From positions 11,991,390-12,055,389 of the forward strand of contig NC_061070.1 of NCBI RefSeq assembly GCF_021917145.1: DNA of 64,000 nt, written 5' to 3'. The stretch is from Hypomesus transpacificus. Lineage: Eukaryota > Chordata > Actinopteri > Osmeriformes > Osmeridae. The notes beneath the pieces are model-generated. The model was given only the letters and a program-made list of their open reading frames with translations. It did not search any database and was not told the origin of the DNA. This document shows, in pieces, positions 1-18,654 of the stretch; position 1 is the stretch's first letter; each line of letters opens with the position of its first letter. The position numbers and the translations under genes were made by a program.

Positions 1-1043
1 GCACACACACATACACACATAAACACACACACAGCATACTCTACTCTCCACACTACCCGACTGCTAGCACAAGCAAGAGCTGCTCCCAAATTACGTCATG
101 CATTCCCGGTAGCCCGAAAAGGAAAGTGTTGGTGTGGGGGTATCTTACTGTCAGGAGATTCCAAGACGAAGAGAACGGGAAGAAGCAGAGAGGGAGAGAG
201 AGGGAGGGAAGGCGGGGGATATGAGTTATTACTACACTTCATATTGATAGCATGGCTAGTAACAAACCTTATAGTGGACCTACAGTTCTCATCTTCTGAT
301 CGCCGGGGCCCCTGACGGTATTGGAGATCCACACAGGATAGAATCATGTCAGAATCCATGATACACTTTTTTATGATTCATCTGGATGTTGCCTGCACAA
401 GGCGACATCCTGTACACATGTAGCCACTACACGGACGAACCCATGGCGATGTGTATTTAATAATGCTGATGACCCTCCCTCTGTCACCTGATCTGTCTTC
501 ATTAAAAGGTGGGTCAGGAGTTCATGTCTCCAGGCCTCAACGCCCAGCTCTAAATTAAGACTGAGAATTCAGTTTGCTGCACAGAGGACTGGGGAGGAGG
601 CAGGAAGTGTAATCTCGCCCGTAGATTGGGAGAAGGAGGAAAGGGAGTGGGAGAAAGGGAGAGAGAGAGAGAGACCCACCTCAGAGCCTCTTCAGGTCCT
701 ACCTTATCCTCCACAGAAGCTGCTCGGCAAAGTTGGGAAAGGGAGAAGAGGGTATTCAAAAACACAAGCCCAACGCCAACCACTGGCCTAAAACAACGGC
801 AGCATTTTAGCCAAGTGCGGTTTTGGAAACAGATTGTGTGGGTATGTTTTCCTGCATTGGTCATCAGGGGGAGTTTCTCCGCAGTGTGTGCGTGCACTGT
901 CAGCGTGTCTCTGCAGTGTGTATCTCCTCGTGGTCTCTCTGTGTCGCTCTGCGGTGGTTGAGGTCTTCCTGTGGGCTCCTGGCTCACAGGGGGAGCTTGT
1001 CTGAATCCAGGGGCTAGAAACCGGAGCCCCCCTGCAGCGGAGT

Positions 1044-1063
1044 AGGGGTATTTATATACCCCC
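1044..1063. promoter_or_regulatory. TATA/MEF2-like palindrome, possible core promoter
   Basis: The core GGGTATTTATATACCC is a near-perfect palindrome that reads as TATAAATA on the minus strand. TATTTATA also resembles an A/T-rich MEF2 core. No gene was recognised on either side, so a promoter role is inference only. Confidence 0.25.
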
Positions 1064-2641
1064 AAGAGCTCCAGCGTCTACCCAGCTCTGAGACTGGAGG
1101 ATCTTATAGTGTGTGTGTTTGTGTGTGTGTGTGTGTGTCTGAAGAAGAGAGAGAAAGAAAGTGTGTGAGTGAGTGAGTGTCAGAGAAGAGAGACAAAGTG
1201 TTTGGTCCTGGTGTTGGGTTTAAGTAAAGATGCACTCAAAGCAGAGAGGTTGGACTCTCTTGTCCAGATAGTGACAACAAAAGCATATCTGTCGTGGTAT
1301 TGATATTGACACCACATCTTACACATGCATTCACACCAAAAAACATACACATGAACAGGCGCCTCTAGCACAAAGCCCCTGGGACTGGTACGTATGTCAA
1401 TTATGCTGTCATATTTTAAGTCCCTTTCTTCTCCTCCTCACTGTTCTTCTCTTCACTCCTCTTCTCCTTTCTTCTGTGCTGTACTTTACTGTGGGGGGGG
1501 GTTAACAAAACAGCCAGCACTCTCAACTGTCTCTCCTCTCTTACTCCCATTCGTCTCTCTCTGCATCCCTTTTACACTCCTTTTTGTCTCTCTTCTAGCT
1601 ATCGTTCTTTTTCTCTTCCCATGTAACACTGCACAGTCCCATTCCCCCTCAGGGCTTGCCCATAAAGAGCTATACAGCCTCATAGAGCTCCTGTGCTGGC
1701 GCCTCAGAGCCCTATAAGGCAGGTGGACCACAGGGATAAAGTCAACTGTGTATCTCTACTGTAAACCTTGTCAGAGGTGGTGTAAACACCCCCCCCAGTA
1801 GGAGCCCGGTAGCTGGGAATGTGAGCATAATCAGATGGAATGTCTAAACACTTCTTAATAAAATATTATCCCAGCGTTGAGGTGTGTGCTTTGAAGTGCA
1901 ACTCGAATTGAATGAAGACACGTTTAAACACTGTAGTGCAGACGGTGTGCATTTGTGTGTACGTACTGTACTGGATGTGTGTGTGTCTTTGTCATCGGTC
2001 TGTGGATGTACGTTTTGGTTGGCCCTGACTCATTCTTGTTTATGCCGTTGCTGTTGATGTATTTTCAGAGATGAATGAGGCATTCGACACAGAAGTGCAA
2101 ATAAGTATAAACACACACACAAACACACTCTCAGTCAGCTGATGATCAGTGGAAAGAGACATTATGGAAAATACAAAGGAGGAGCACAAGAAGCGATGGA
2201 GAGAGATGGACAAGTGAGAAAAGAGAGAGAAACAAAGGAAATAAAAGAAGAGAACAAATAAAGAGAGAAAAAGAGAGAGAAGAGATGGTGAATTTGGTGA
2301 GGTTGAGACAAATAGAAAAGAGAGACTGGGAATACACCCCCCCTTTTTGTGTGCCTCTAATCACTCAGCCTGGGCCTTGGATGAAATAACCGTTAACTGA
2401 GACCTCTCACAGTCATCTATACCAAACGTATTAAAGACCTGTGCGTGCACTGGGGTTCTTTGTGTGTGCGATTGTGTGCTAACCTACGTGGGTGTGCTCA
2501 GTGGGTGGGCTGTGTCCTTATGCTGGTTTGTAACAGGAGATGAGCCCCCTGGAGGCCCCCCTAGTCTCCCTCTCCCCCTCAAATACCCTCTGAACTCATC
2601 CGACTGTTGAGCTTAATGAGACTCATTAGAGACACACCTCT

Positions 2642-2764
<123 letters not shown>

Positions 2765-3820
2765 ATCTACCTGCTCTTCATCTGTCCACAACAGTGAAAC
2801 ACATATGTTCTATTTGAATGCATTGTAGTATAGTACAGTATAGTCTCTATTATTACAGTATAATACAGTATAGTCTCTGAGAGATATGCTGGGTTCGAGA
2901 GACAGTCAAGTTAAGAAGAGGGCACCATGACACACACAAGGACCAGCTGGTTATGAGCGGCAGGTCTGTAGGCTCTGGTGATCTGAGGGCGTTTGCTGCT
3001 GGTCTGAGGTGTGGAGGGCTGGGAAAGACACATTCTGTTGAATAGTGTCCTCTAGCGCCCTCTAGTGATATTAACAAATGTAGAGTATCACAGGATGATT
3101 GTGCAAGTTTTAACCCCTCTGGCATTGTTCTTCGGCAGGCTTGGAGTCTGGCCAGGCAGATCCAGAATCTAAACCCTGGGCTTTTTCAAGGTCTGCAATG
3201 GAATGGGTTGGCTTAGTCATACATTTCAGAGGAAACCCTGAAGGTCTCATTTCTCGTTAGACACAGTTTACCAACAAGACAGCTGGAGAGTGATGATGGC
3301 ATCACAACTCCAGGTGCAAGAAGGCAGAAGGTTTTGGGGAGAAATTAGAAGTAGAACTTGATGCTTCTGAAATGTGTGTGTGTTATAAGTATGCAAGGTC
3401 AGTTTTCAATTTTTACACACAATTAATCATAAAAAAGAGGCTTATGTTGTGCAAAGTATGTGGAAATAAACTTTATATGCAATAAAAGAAAACAGTTGGA
3501 CAGATGTGCCCATGTATCAAAATATTTAACATGTACAATTTTATGACAAAATACATGGATTTTATAGAAAACAAATATTTAATAAATTACTTTTTAATGA
3601 AAATACAATAAAGTCGTGAATAAATATTCCAATAAAATACATAACAAATACCATTACATCAAATGGTTCCACGAAGGACGATGCTCTCTATGCAGGAACA
3701 AGGCATAAGCGGCGGACATCAGGTATGATAGCTAGGTCGGTTATTCTGCCTGTCTCTCAAACTATAGCTGCCTCATCTTATCTCCTGTTCCACTCTCCTC
3801 TCTCTGTCTACTATTCAAAC

Positions 3821-6068
3821 TCACTTCTGGGGGTACATGACTCCTGCGGTGTAGGCAGGGAGCCCTGTTTTCTCAGCGATCCAGCTGTTGTAGTTGGTGA
3901 CGCGCGTGTACACCCCAGGTTTGTTCTTTAAGGCACAGCCATCGCCCCAGCTCACCACGCCGAACACAAACACCCTTCCAGACACTTCGTACATCAGCGG
4001 TCCACCCGAGTCACCCTGCGGAAGACAGGAGATGGCTGTTAACGTAATTGACGTCACATTATTCACTCACACACACACACTCTCATATGCACACTATCCC
4101 CCACTTCCACCACATACACACTTACATGACAGGAGTCCCTGCTCCAGTCAGGAACCGCAGCACAGAACATGTTCTCTGTGACGCTTTTATTATAGTAACT
4201 CTCGCTGTTGCAGAGGTCCCGAGAGAGTAGGGCAACGTTGGCCTCTTTCAGTTTAGGAGAGAACTCCCATGCTCCTGTAAAGATACACCACATCAAGGCT
4301 TCGTCTTCATCAGGAGCCCAACATGTGTGAATGTGTGTGTTATGTGAGGACTTAAGTGTTCAGAGGTTGTACACACCCAATCTCTCTTTCCCATGTCCTG
4401 CGATGGTGCACGCCGCACCGAGGGGCAGCTGGGTGAGAGGCGGGGGAAGACACGCCGTCCTCACAGCCTTGGTCCGCACGGCGCACACCCCGGCTTTGCT
4501 TTTCAGCTTCAGCAGGGCTGCAAGAGACAATCCCCACGCGCACACACACTGAGTCAAACCCATGTTTGTCCCTACTTACACACACAGACATACGCCACAC
4601 TCCACACACCCACCTATGTCGTTATTGTAAGTTCCCTCAAAGTGAATGTAGTCTTGATGGTTGATAATCTGATCCACAGCAAACTTCTGCTCTCTGTTGG
4701 CATCAGTCTCTCTGATGGAGCTTTTCCCCAGATACACAGTTATATCCTTGGCTGTGATCCTGTAGCAGACATAGTGAGAAACCATACAGACAAATGATTA
4801 GGTACACCTGCACAATGAAACACCATGAACTACACAGACACTTATATGTATGTGTGTGTGTGTGTGTGTGTGCCTGTATGCGTGCCTGTGTGAATGTGTG
4901 CCTTGTTGTGTATTTTACCTATCGCTAAAGCAGTGAGCGGCCGTGAGGACCCAACATGGAGCTATGAGGGAACCTCCACACATGTATCGTTTGCCTTTAA
5001 AGATGGCCGCTGTCCATGGCTGTTCCTCGATAGGTGTGACCGAACCCCCAACAATCTTATAACGCTGCTCCACTTTTTTCCCGCACGTATTCTCTGGACG
5101 CACAAACACACACCCACGTCAGGTCATTGAAGTTCATCCAGAAATACTTGGCCTACTACCTCCACCTATAGCATTGCCCCTACCAGATCCACTGATTACT
5201 AATAATATAGTATTGTACCGTATGACATGGACCATCTTATTCCACTGTCATTGTGGACAACTCACCAGTGTCCACAGCTGCAGATGGAGGAGTGTGAGGA
5301 ACAGACGTGGTGACAGGAGAATCTGAGGTGTCACAGCGCAGACAGAGGGATGTTAGAGCGTGCGCTGGTCATTAGGACAGGTCATATAAGGAGACAATCA
5401 TAGGTGTGTGTGTGTCTACATGCTTATGAGTGGGTCTTTGTCACTCACCAGAGTCACACTTGGGAATGTGACACAACTCTCTGACGATTCGATGTCTTCT
5501 TCGCACCCGACACCACGGATTCAAGCTTTGGTCTGGGTTCCTGAAAACCGCATCAATCATTGCATCACTGGATAATTAACCAACCAATGAATCAGTTGAC
5601 TAACAATCGACAACCAATCTATGAATGAATCCAGCAACTACACGAAATGATGTACTCAACAAGTACATCTGTTTTTGACGGCAGGTTTATACAAATACTA
5701 ATGGGAGAATTATCTTAACTCCGTAGCTCTAAGAAAGAAGAGGGAAGGAGAGGGAGGCTTGATGAACATCAACAAAACAGCATTGTTGCTGAAATTCTGA
5801 CAAAATTCAGAAATAGATTCCCACGAGTGACTCCTGACAGAAGAGGAAGCAGATACGTAATCAGAGACTTCCTAAAAATACCCATAATTAGCACAACACA
5901 CACACAGACACAAACACACCCACATTTTCCTCAGAAACACATGATTTTGATGTGTCAGTTAACTGGATGACATCCTTGCACACAGACACTTTTGTATGAA
6001 TGGTAACTGGAGTTGGAAGCTAATGAGTGGAAAGACTGTTATGACGCTCTGATTTCATAATGTGCCTT

Positions 6069-6158
<90 letters not shown>

Positions 6159-6825
6159 CTGCAGAAGTTGTGTTTGCCCAGGCCCTGTGATAGAGCCTGT
6201 TTTCCGATGTTGCTGAACTTGTCCCAGGACAAACAAGTGTGGCCGCGGGCAGACACAGAAACAGAACCTCTGTAACCGCTCCCATTTCCAATCAGACATT
6301 GCGCTGCAGAGACATGACAGGGGGAAGTCTGCGTGTTAGACTTACTTGTTAAGACTAATTCTAGTGTAATAAACATCAAGGCCAGTTTCCTAGACATGGA
6401 TTAAGTCTAGTCCTTGACAAAAAACATTTTCCATTGAGATCTTTATTGAATTGGCTTAATCTGTTTCTGGGAAAGAGTGCCGTAATGTTTTTTATTTGTT
6501 TTTGCAAGCGTTGTTCTTTGTTGTTTATTTTGTTAATGATGACTGATTTGAGTCCACAGATGCCAGGAAGTCTCACCTCTTTGTTTTTCAGATGGAGTCT
6601 GGGGGGAACGCAGGCGTCGGTGCCAGGGCCAAGTCCTTCTAGTGACCTGGAAGGGGAGATAGAGTCAGAGATGACACTGACTGAGGTATGCACACAAAGA
6701 AAGATGTGCTCATGGTGTGCATGACTTTGTAAAAAGGTGTTAAAAGTAGTTTCCTCTTTCATACTTACTGATGCATAACTGGAGAGGATGGTGGCCGCCA
6801 GCGATATAATAAGTAGCAGGTTCAT
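3821..6825 (-). CDS. plau: Urokinase-type plasminogen activator, EGF-less form
   Basis: Secreted serine protease that converts plasminogen to plasmin. Ten coding exons: 6769-6825, 6577-6646, 6159-6303, 5449-5540, 5266-5322, 4919-5093, 4614-4759, 4377-4517, 4126-4274, 3821-4015. All phases match and the product is 408 aa (human about 431). Residues 1-19 are a signal peptide. A short basic linker (20-42) precedes one kringle (six Cys, 45-119). The activation site is Lys153-IVGG. Catalytic residues are His194 (AAHC), Asp246 (NNDIAL) and Ser347 (GDSGGP); the specificity-pocket Asp is Asp341, so it should cut after Lys/Arg. Cys144 (ENTCGKK) would tether the chains. The protease and kringle align best with uPA, not tPA. 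No EGF/growth-factor domain is encoded in the two introns between the signal and kringle exons. The residue before GDSGG is His, usually Gln. Which teleost duplicate (plaua or plaub) this is cannot be settled here. Confidence 0.93.
6069..6155. repeat. (GA)n microsatellite in plau intron
   Basis: A roughly 87-bp GA array that ends only three bases from the 5' splice site of the first kringle exon (exon end 6159). In the sense direction the intron begins with the donor and runs straight into a CT tract. Confidence 0.97.
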
Positions 6826-6928
6826 TGCAACCTCTGCTTCCTCTTTTAAGTCTAGAAAAACACAGTTTGCAGAAATGAGAAACCCAAACCGCTGATTCCC
6901 TTCTTTGGAGTTAAAGATACACTCAGTA

Positions 6929-7069
6929 CTGCGCACACGCATACACCCATGTACACACGCATACACCCACGTACACACACATACACACACGACGTACACA
7001 TGCATACACCCACGTACACACGCATACACCCAGGTACACACGCATACACCCATGTTCACACACACACAC
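6929..7069. repeat. GTACACACGCATACACCCA minisatellite
   Basis: About seven imperfect tandem copies of a unit near 18-20 bp, with variants ACACAT and GTTCACAC. It lies upstream of the plau signal exon. Confidence 0.85.
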
Positions 7070-8269
7070 ACATCTCAAAAGCCTACATCTAGGAATAGAA
7101 CACTGTCACATGATTAACCATTAAGCCCAGTGCACTGTAGTATAGTAAATTGTGTGCGTGTGTGTGTGTGCATGTGTGTGTATGTGTGTGAGACTGGTAT
7201 AGGTATGTATACAGCATAAAATGCAAAAATAGAATTCAACGTGTATCTTGATGCTGGGTTTTAGAGAGCTGGATGCACCCCACGGTGAGAGAGACCCTCA
7301 ATGTGGAGACTGACAGTAATCCACCACTATCTTTAAACACCATAAGACACAGGACATTCCTAGACTCTATGCACAATGTACACTACTTTCACATTAGTTT
7401 TCACCCAAACAATGAATCCAGATAGTATTCTTCCATGTCTTTATCTAGAATCTTGATTTGTTGTACTCACTCGACCATGTATCTCTGTGACTGTGTAAAT
7501 AAGTACTTGCGTGGCGTTGTTTATATAATATTATGTACATATGTCTATTCATTGAGAAACAAATTCTTTTCGAGATTATATTAACACAATAATAAAATAT
7601 CCTAAGAGTAATTTATGAACTCATTATGCAACCTCTGGTTCAAACCTTTAAGCATTTTGGGTCGTTTTCCCGTTCAGAACCATTGTGTGTCTCTCCGTAA
7701 CTCAACTCAACATGCTGCAGTCAACCCAAACCAATTATTAATCAATATTAAAGCTGTATCAGTTTACCTCCAAGCTGGACCTGATCAAGACCAAGTTGTA
7801 CTTCTTCCCTCTGTTGATTCTACTTTCTTATTTGCTGCTTGTTGGTTCTGTTTCTGGTTTTTCTGTTTTGGTTCCAGGTCCAGATGATTGGATGCTTGAC
7901 AAAAGGTCTTCTGCGGCCTCTTCTTGTGTTCTGCTGAGTTCCCACAATGTTGCTTCATAGACTTTGAGTGTCTCTGCCCATCAAGGTCTCTGTTATAAAT
8001 CTGCAAAGAGACAGTGGGAGGGGTTATAAATTGGTGGGAAGTGTACACACACATACAAATACACTTAAACACACACACACACAAATTACAACCACTTCTC
8101 ACACTTCTTACAGCTGTCATTCAATGTGGTCATGGCAAAATATCCTTATATGGACACAGACCCATCAAAAACATTTTGCCTGAAATTACAACATGATGTC
8201 TGAAGAATTCATTTTAGCAGCATTAGCATTTAGGCATCTATGTTTGTGTATATGCATTGTGTGTGTGTG

Positions 8270-8585
8270 CATGGTCTTGTTGAAGGACTCTTGTGGGGAC
8301 TAGAAAACCAGGATAGAAAGGATAGTGACAAGCATGGTAAACAGAGAAAAACTATACCTCTTGGGCACCACAGCTTCAAGTGCTATTTGTAGGGGGTTCG
8401 GGGAGGTTTATAGTCAGGGTCAGAATTAATGTTAGGATTAGATTAACGTTAAAAGTTCAGTTTAGGGTTAGGATTTGTTTGTTGCATTGCCCCTAACCCT
8501 AAACGTATCCCCTTAATGTAATTAAACATTAAATCTGGATTAACACTGAATGGGAGTGAATTGTGGGTCCTCACTTAAATAGTAA
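8270..8585. repeat. Dispersed repeat with TTAGGG-like core
   Basis: It starts TGTGGGGACTAG, has an internal AGTTTAGGGTTAGG segment and a reverse-oriented CCCTAACCCTAA, and ends GGGTCCTCACTTAAATAG. The two ends (GTGGGGAC and GTCCTCAC) look like degraded inverted termini. This layout is familiar from fish genomes; the family name is not assigned. Confidence 0.5.
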
Positions 8586-10217
8586 ATGAAAAAAACGGTC
8601 AAATCTTTAGCCTTAAGAATCATATGCAGGTCTTTAATTCATAATGTGCTCTGTGCCCTGTGGAAAATACTTTGAAGAAGACACTGACATTGAAGACTGA
8701 ATATGTAATTGTCTGGACATAACTCCACGTCATACAGAAAACAAGATCATTACTGGAAAACAAGTGTGTATTACAGCTGTAGCAAGCCAATATGATTAAT
8801 ATGGTGATTAAATACGTTACAACAAATAACTCAATGTTACAACATTTTATTTATTTACAAAATACTAAAAACATATTATACACATTTGAGAAAAATAGCC
8901 CTCCCTTTTTTCTGTGAACAATTCCAAAAGACAATGACCTCATTCTTCACACATTGAGAAATATATGTTGTCTGATGATTTACCAACCTTTCCGGTCCCC
9001 AGGGAGGGGAATTCACCTTTTGATGCTGCAACACATTCTAGCCTACATCATCCACTCATGTATAGTCACAATAATGTGTTTCTGGCCAACGTTGGCATAT
9101 GGGGATTTTTGGATGTGACCACCACTGGAAATATTTTGACAAGCAGGCCTTTATTTAGTGGGGGTGATGTAAGCTATGCTTACATCTCTAAAATTTGACT
9201 CTCAAATTTCTACCCATGGGGTGTACATTTGTATCATGTCTTGGATATAATGTTTCACTATTTGGCTTATCATTATTTACTAATAAAAGAAAGGTCATTG
9301 TCACTTTACTTTAGCAATGTTCCTCTTACTTACATAGCTTACCCTTGATAAGTATGACATGAGTTTTAACTGTCCCCTGTAAGAATTCAATTAAAAGATT
9401 ACTTCAACAGATATACCCACGGCCTTGGCATTGAGACTCACAAGAAGCAAGTACTCACATAACATTGTGATGTGAGACAAAAAAAGACATACAAGTGAAG
9501 CAGTATGATTACTAAGTGAATACTGTGGAAATAAATGAATCCATCTACTGTTCTGAGAACTAAACGTCATTCACACATCTGTTCCTTATCGCTGGAACAT
9601 ATATTTTTTTTAAGACAGTTGATATTGATTATTGTTGAGAAATATGCACCCATGACATTAACCAATTATTATTTATTTCATAATTGATTGCCCCCTATCA
9701 ATTTTATATAATACTATTGAAACATCTCTATAGGTGTTTAACTTACTTCACAAATATTTTGTGTTTCTCCCAACTTTTCTTTGTATACCGACAAACACAC
9801 CAAGTGGAAACTTGGCCTACTCCAATGTCTTTTAATGAGAGCCACGTGTCAATTTTAAATTTGTCCATTTTAGTCCCTTGAAAAACTGATTTACTTCATC
9901 TTTTTGCAGAACACTTCACATACTGTAAATCCATGTTGACTCAGGTATTGCAGCTCTACTGCGCTGGCTCCTCAGTGTAATATTCATTTCGAAACACTTT
10001 ATAGACAAGAAACTATTGCTGTTAGGTGTTGCTTCAAAACATCCTCTGCTAATCATGTCTTTGGAAACTCTGTATCTGTGTCACTATCTTTCTCTACCTA
10101 AGAACATAGGTCTAGTAACTGCAATGAGTTGTGTAGTGATAAATGTGTTGAAAAAGTGAAGTTTACCAGTTCTACAGTATTGTTTTGTTGATAACATGAA
10201 CTGTATTTAACTTCGTA

Positions 10218-10400
10218 GGGAGTCAGCTGGCTGAGCGATTAGGGAATTGGTCTAGTAATCCGAAGGTTGCTGGTTCGATTCCTGGAAGTGAAAAATGACG
10301 TTGTGTCCTTGGGCAAGGCACTTCACCCTACTTACTTCGGGGAATGTCCCTCTACTTACTGTAAGTCGCTCTGGATAAGAGCGTCTGCTAAAAAAAATAC
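10218..10400 (+). mobile_element. tRNA-derived SINE
   Basis: The 5' part folds like a tRNA head: a box-A-like TGGCTGAGCGATTAGG and a box B, GGTTCGATTCC. A tRNA-unrelated body follows (CCTTGGGCAAGGCACTTCACC), then the common fish SINE tail GTCGCTCTGGATAAGAGCG with TCTGCTA and an A-run. Pol III head and tail are both intact, so this is a full or nearly full copy. Confidence 0.88.
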
Positions 10401-10749
10401 ATGTAAATGTTATATCATGCACTGTTAATTTGACGAATCTTTTTTTTGTAATCTAATGTCTGGCCAGGGGGCCTGTGCCCCAGAAAAGTTTTATGTCTAA
10501 CAACGCCTCTGTCTCTGTCTATTTATTTGTCAAATGTGTCACTGTGTCAGATATCTGTGTTGCTTCCATGCTACTATTGGAAAGTTGGAAGCAGAGGGAT
10601 ATACACGAAACAATGAACTGACGTTCAAATGTTATACATATTCTGGCTTTTCCTCCGATTGTAATTAATTCCTAGTTCATCAGCAATAGTACCGTAGCCT
10701 ACCTCTTGCCCACAGTTTCGGAACCACTGCTGAAGCCGAGTGAGGTTAT

Positions 10750-11110
10750 TTTGACGCGCATGCGCACGCAGGCTGCGCGCTGCCTTGTTTGGGTCGTGAA
10801 ACTACTCGAAAGTAAAACTAAACCAGCTAAAGTTAGCTATCTAGCATAGGCCTAACCTAACAGTTTACTTACATTAGATTGATTCGATGTTTTTTTTTTA
10901 AATTTGAAAACCAAAGTAGCCACAGGATACATTTGTTTGCGTTTTGCCAGTATCACCTTTAAGGAACGACGTCCAGTGTGTGTGTGTTACTGTACTGTAC
11001 TCTGAACAACAGGGAAACTGATTGACAACATGTGTGTCTGTGACAATCTGGTTTTGACTTGACAGATGTGATACATCGATAGCTAACAGAAGTATTCCAA
11101 TCCTGTCAAG
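10750..11110 (+). promoter_or_regulatory. chuk: chuk promoter and untranslated first exon
   Basis: The only CpG-dense stretch between plau and chuk. It carries GCGCATGCGCAC at 10756-10767, a match to the palindromic NRF1 site typical of TATA-less housekeeping promoters. A donor (CAAG then GTAAAG at 11110/11111) pairs by position with an acceptor at 11281-11282, which suggests a 5' untranslated exon ending at 11110. The transcription start is not resolved. Confidence 0.6.
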
Positions 11111-11310
11111 GTAAAGGTTTGTGAATGATCAAATCAATAGAAGAAATTCCTTGTTAGCTGTTGCTGTTATGCTAATTTCAGCTAATACGAGAAACCTGCT
11201 AGTGTGTAGTGTTAAACTGTACCTAATGTAGCATTCAATATCTGTTGCGTGTGTTTGTGTGCCTCCACATTCCTTTCCTCAGACAGCCAACGTAAGCTAC
11301 GGAGAGAGCC

Positions 11311-17318
<6,008 letters not shown>

Positions 17319-18654
17319 GCCCTCGGGTGAACGTGGACTTTTCAAACAAGTGCTTATTTGGAAGGAACTATGGCTAGATTATGTCTGTATGCATCGCACA
17401 TATTTCAACACAGACTGGATGTCTGCATAGTTGCACGACAGAAGCAGAGTAATCTAATGACGCAATGTAAAAAAATGTGTCAACATTGTGAAGAAAGCCA
17501 TAATATGTGTCTGTGAGCACATAACATGCATTTTACAGACACCATTAGGATGATGCCTTTGTAAAGTTGAAATACTATCTTGTAAGACAATGAAGTTAAT
17601 TGAGATATGATGCAACCACATAATTTATTCTTATTTCATTGCAGGATATGACGAGTTTACATTTGTGTGTTTGTATGTGATTGATAAAGTTTTAAAGAAG
17701 ACCTTGGTCTGTATGGATTTTATTTAATAACACGAGTCCTTATCTGGTTTACTCAGTTATATTTCACGTTTTGGTATTAATTTCGTGAGACCGTGAAACT
17801 CAATCTCCACGTCTGTCGTCTATCGCTTTTATTGGCAGATTGCAACCAACGTTAATGCACGTCAGTCTTCTTTCTCTCCACCTTTTAATAAAAGTTTTAG
17901 GTTTTCCAATTCTAACCCGGAAGAGCTGAAACGGTTAAGCGAGAGTATCGGTATCTAACTAACATTGCTTGGCTGTCAGAAGTGAAAACACCCGTGGGTG
18001 TTGGAAAGGGGGATGGGTCGCTGTGAACCGATCGTAAAGAGAACTGATCAATAGACTGGTAAAATTTCATTTCCATCGTACTTATGTTATTAGCTCAGCT
18101 AATTTTAGCTGAGTAAATCATGTTAGCTAGCTTTATTAAGTTGCTTGCTACGAGATGACACGCAGATTGTCGAACTAATTGCTAGCTAGCTAGGTTTGCG
18201 AGCAAGCTAATGTAGCTTGTCTAGCTAATGTTAACGTGCGTCATAAATTAGACGTAGGCTACATTGTAGGCTGCTAAATCATAGGTATCTGCAGGATAGC
18301 CATCTTAATATTTACGTTGTATACAATGCATATTATGTGCAGTGGTAACGTTGCTAAACACAGATTATTTCTAGTCTAGTAGTAGACCTTAATTGTGTGC
18401 CCCCTATTGTGTGAGTGGCTGTATTTTGCTAATTTACTTAGCCTAGCTTAGTGCTAGTGACCCAATAAGGGGGCAAGGTAATTGTATAAGCGCTACGGGT
18501 GGAATTGTCTGATAAGGTATTTGGAATTACTTTATAACTGCTGGCTATCCGTTGGGCTGTAGTCAGATATGTTGGAGCAAGAAATAAAGTAAGCTATACA
18601 ACTATGACTAGTCTTGTGTCTACGTGCCAGGTGTGGTGAGTCCTGCAGGTGAGG
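17319..18654 (+). promoter_or_regulatory. chuk 3' UTR and erlin1 promoter region
   Basis: Downstream of the chuk stop, the first canonical AATAAA is at 17887-17892; a weaker GATAAA lies near 17683. A CCAAT (17906) and an ETS-type CCGGAAG (17917-17923) follow directly, and a donor-like CTG then GTAAAA near 18060 could end an untranslated erlin1 exon. An acceptor (TGCCAG at 18625-18630) would open the exon with the erlin1 ATG. The chuk end and the erlin1 promoter are therefore almost contiguous. The exact ends are inferred. Confidence 0.5.

Larger units (their letters stand above)
6826..10700. other. Spacer between plau and chuk
   Basis: These two genes are divergently transcribed. A likely acceptor lies just upstream of the plau ATG (sense TTTTCTAG near 6852-6859), which suggests a separate 5' untranslated exon I could not place. 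The rest holds a minisatellite, a degenerate TTAGGG-containing dispersed repeat, a SINE and A/T-rich unique DNA. No coding exon was recognised; the 77-codon frame at 8965-9198 matches nothing I know. Confidence 0.5.

Noticed and set aside
550-1065. 171-codon minus-strand frame
   Set aside because: Biased Ser/Leu/Pro/Arg composition, no domain or family similarity, and no splice partners. It probably arises from G/A-rich DNA.
8450-8510. Telomere-like TTAGGG repeats
   Set aside because: Only a few degenerate copies inside a dispersed fish repeat, not an interstitial telomere tract.
8965-9198. 77-codon plus-strand frame between plau and chuk
   Set aside because: No recognisable similarity, weak start context and no supporting exons.
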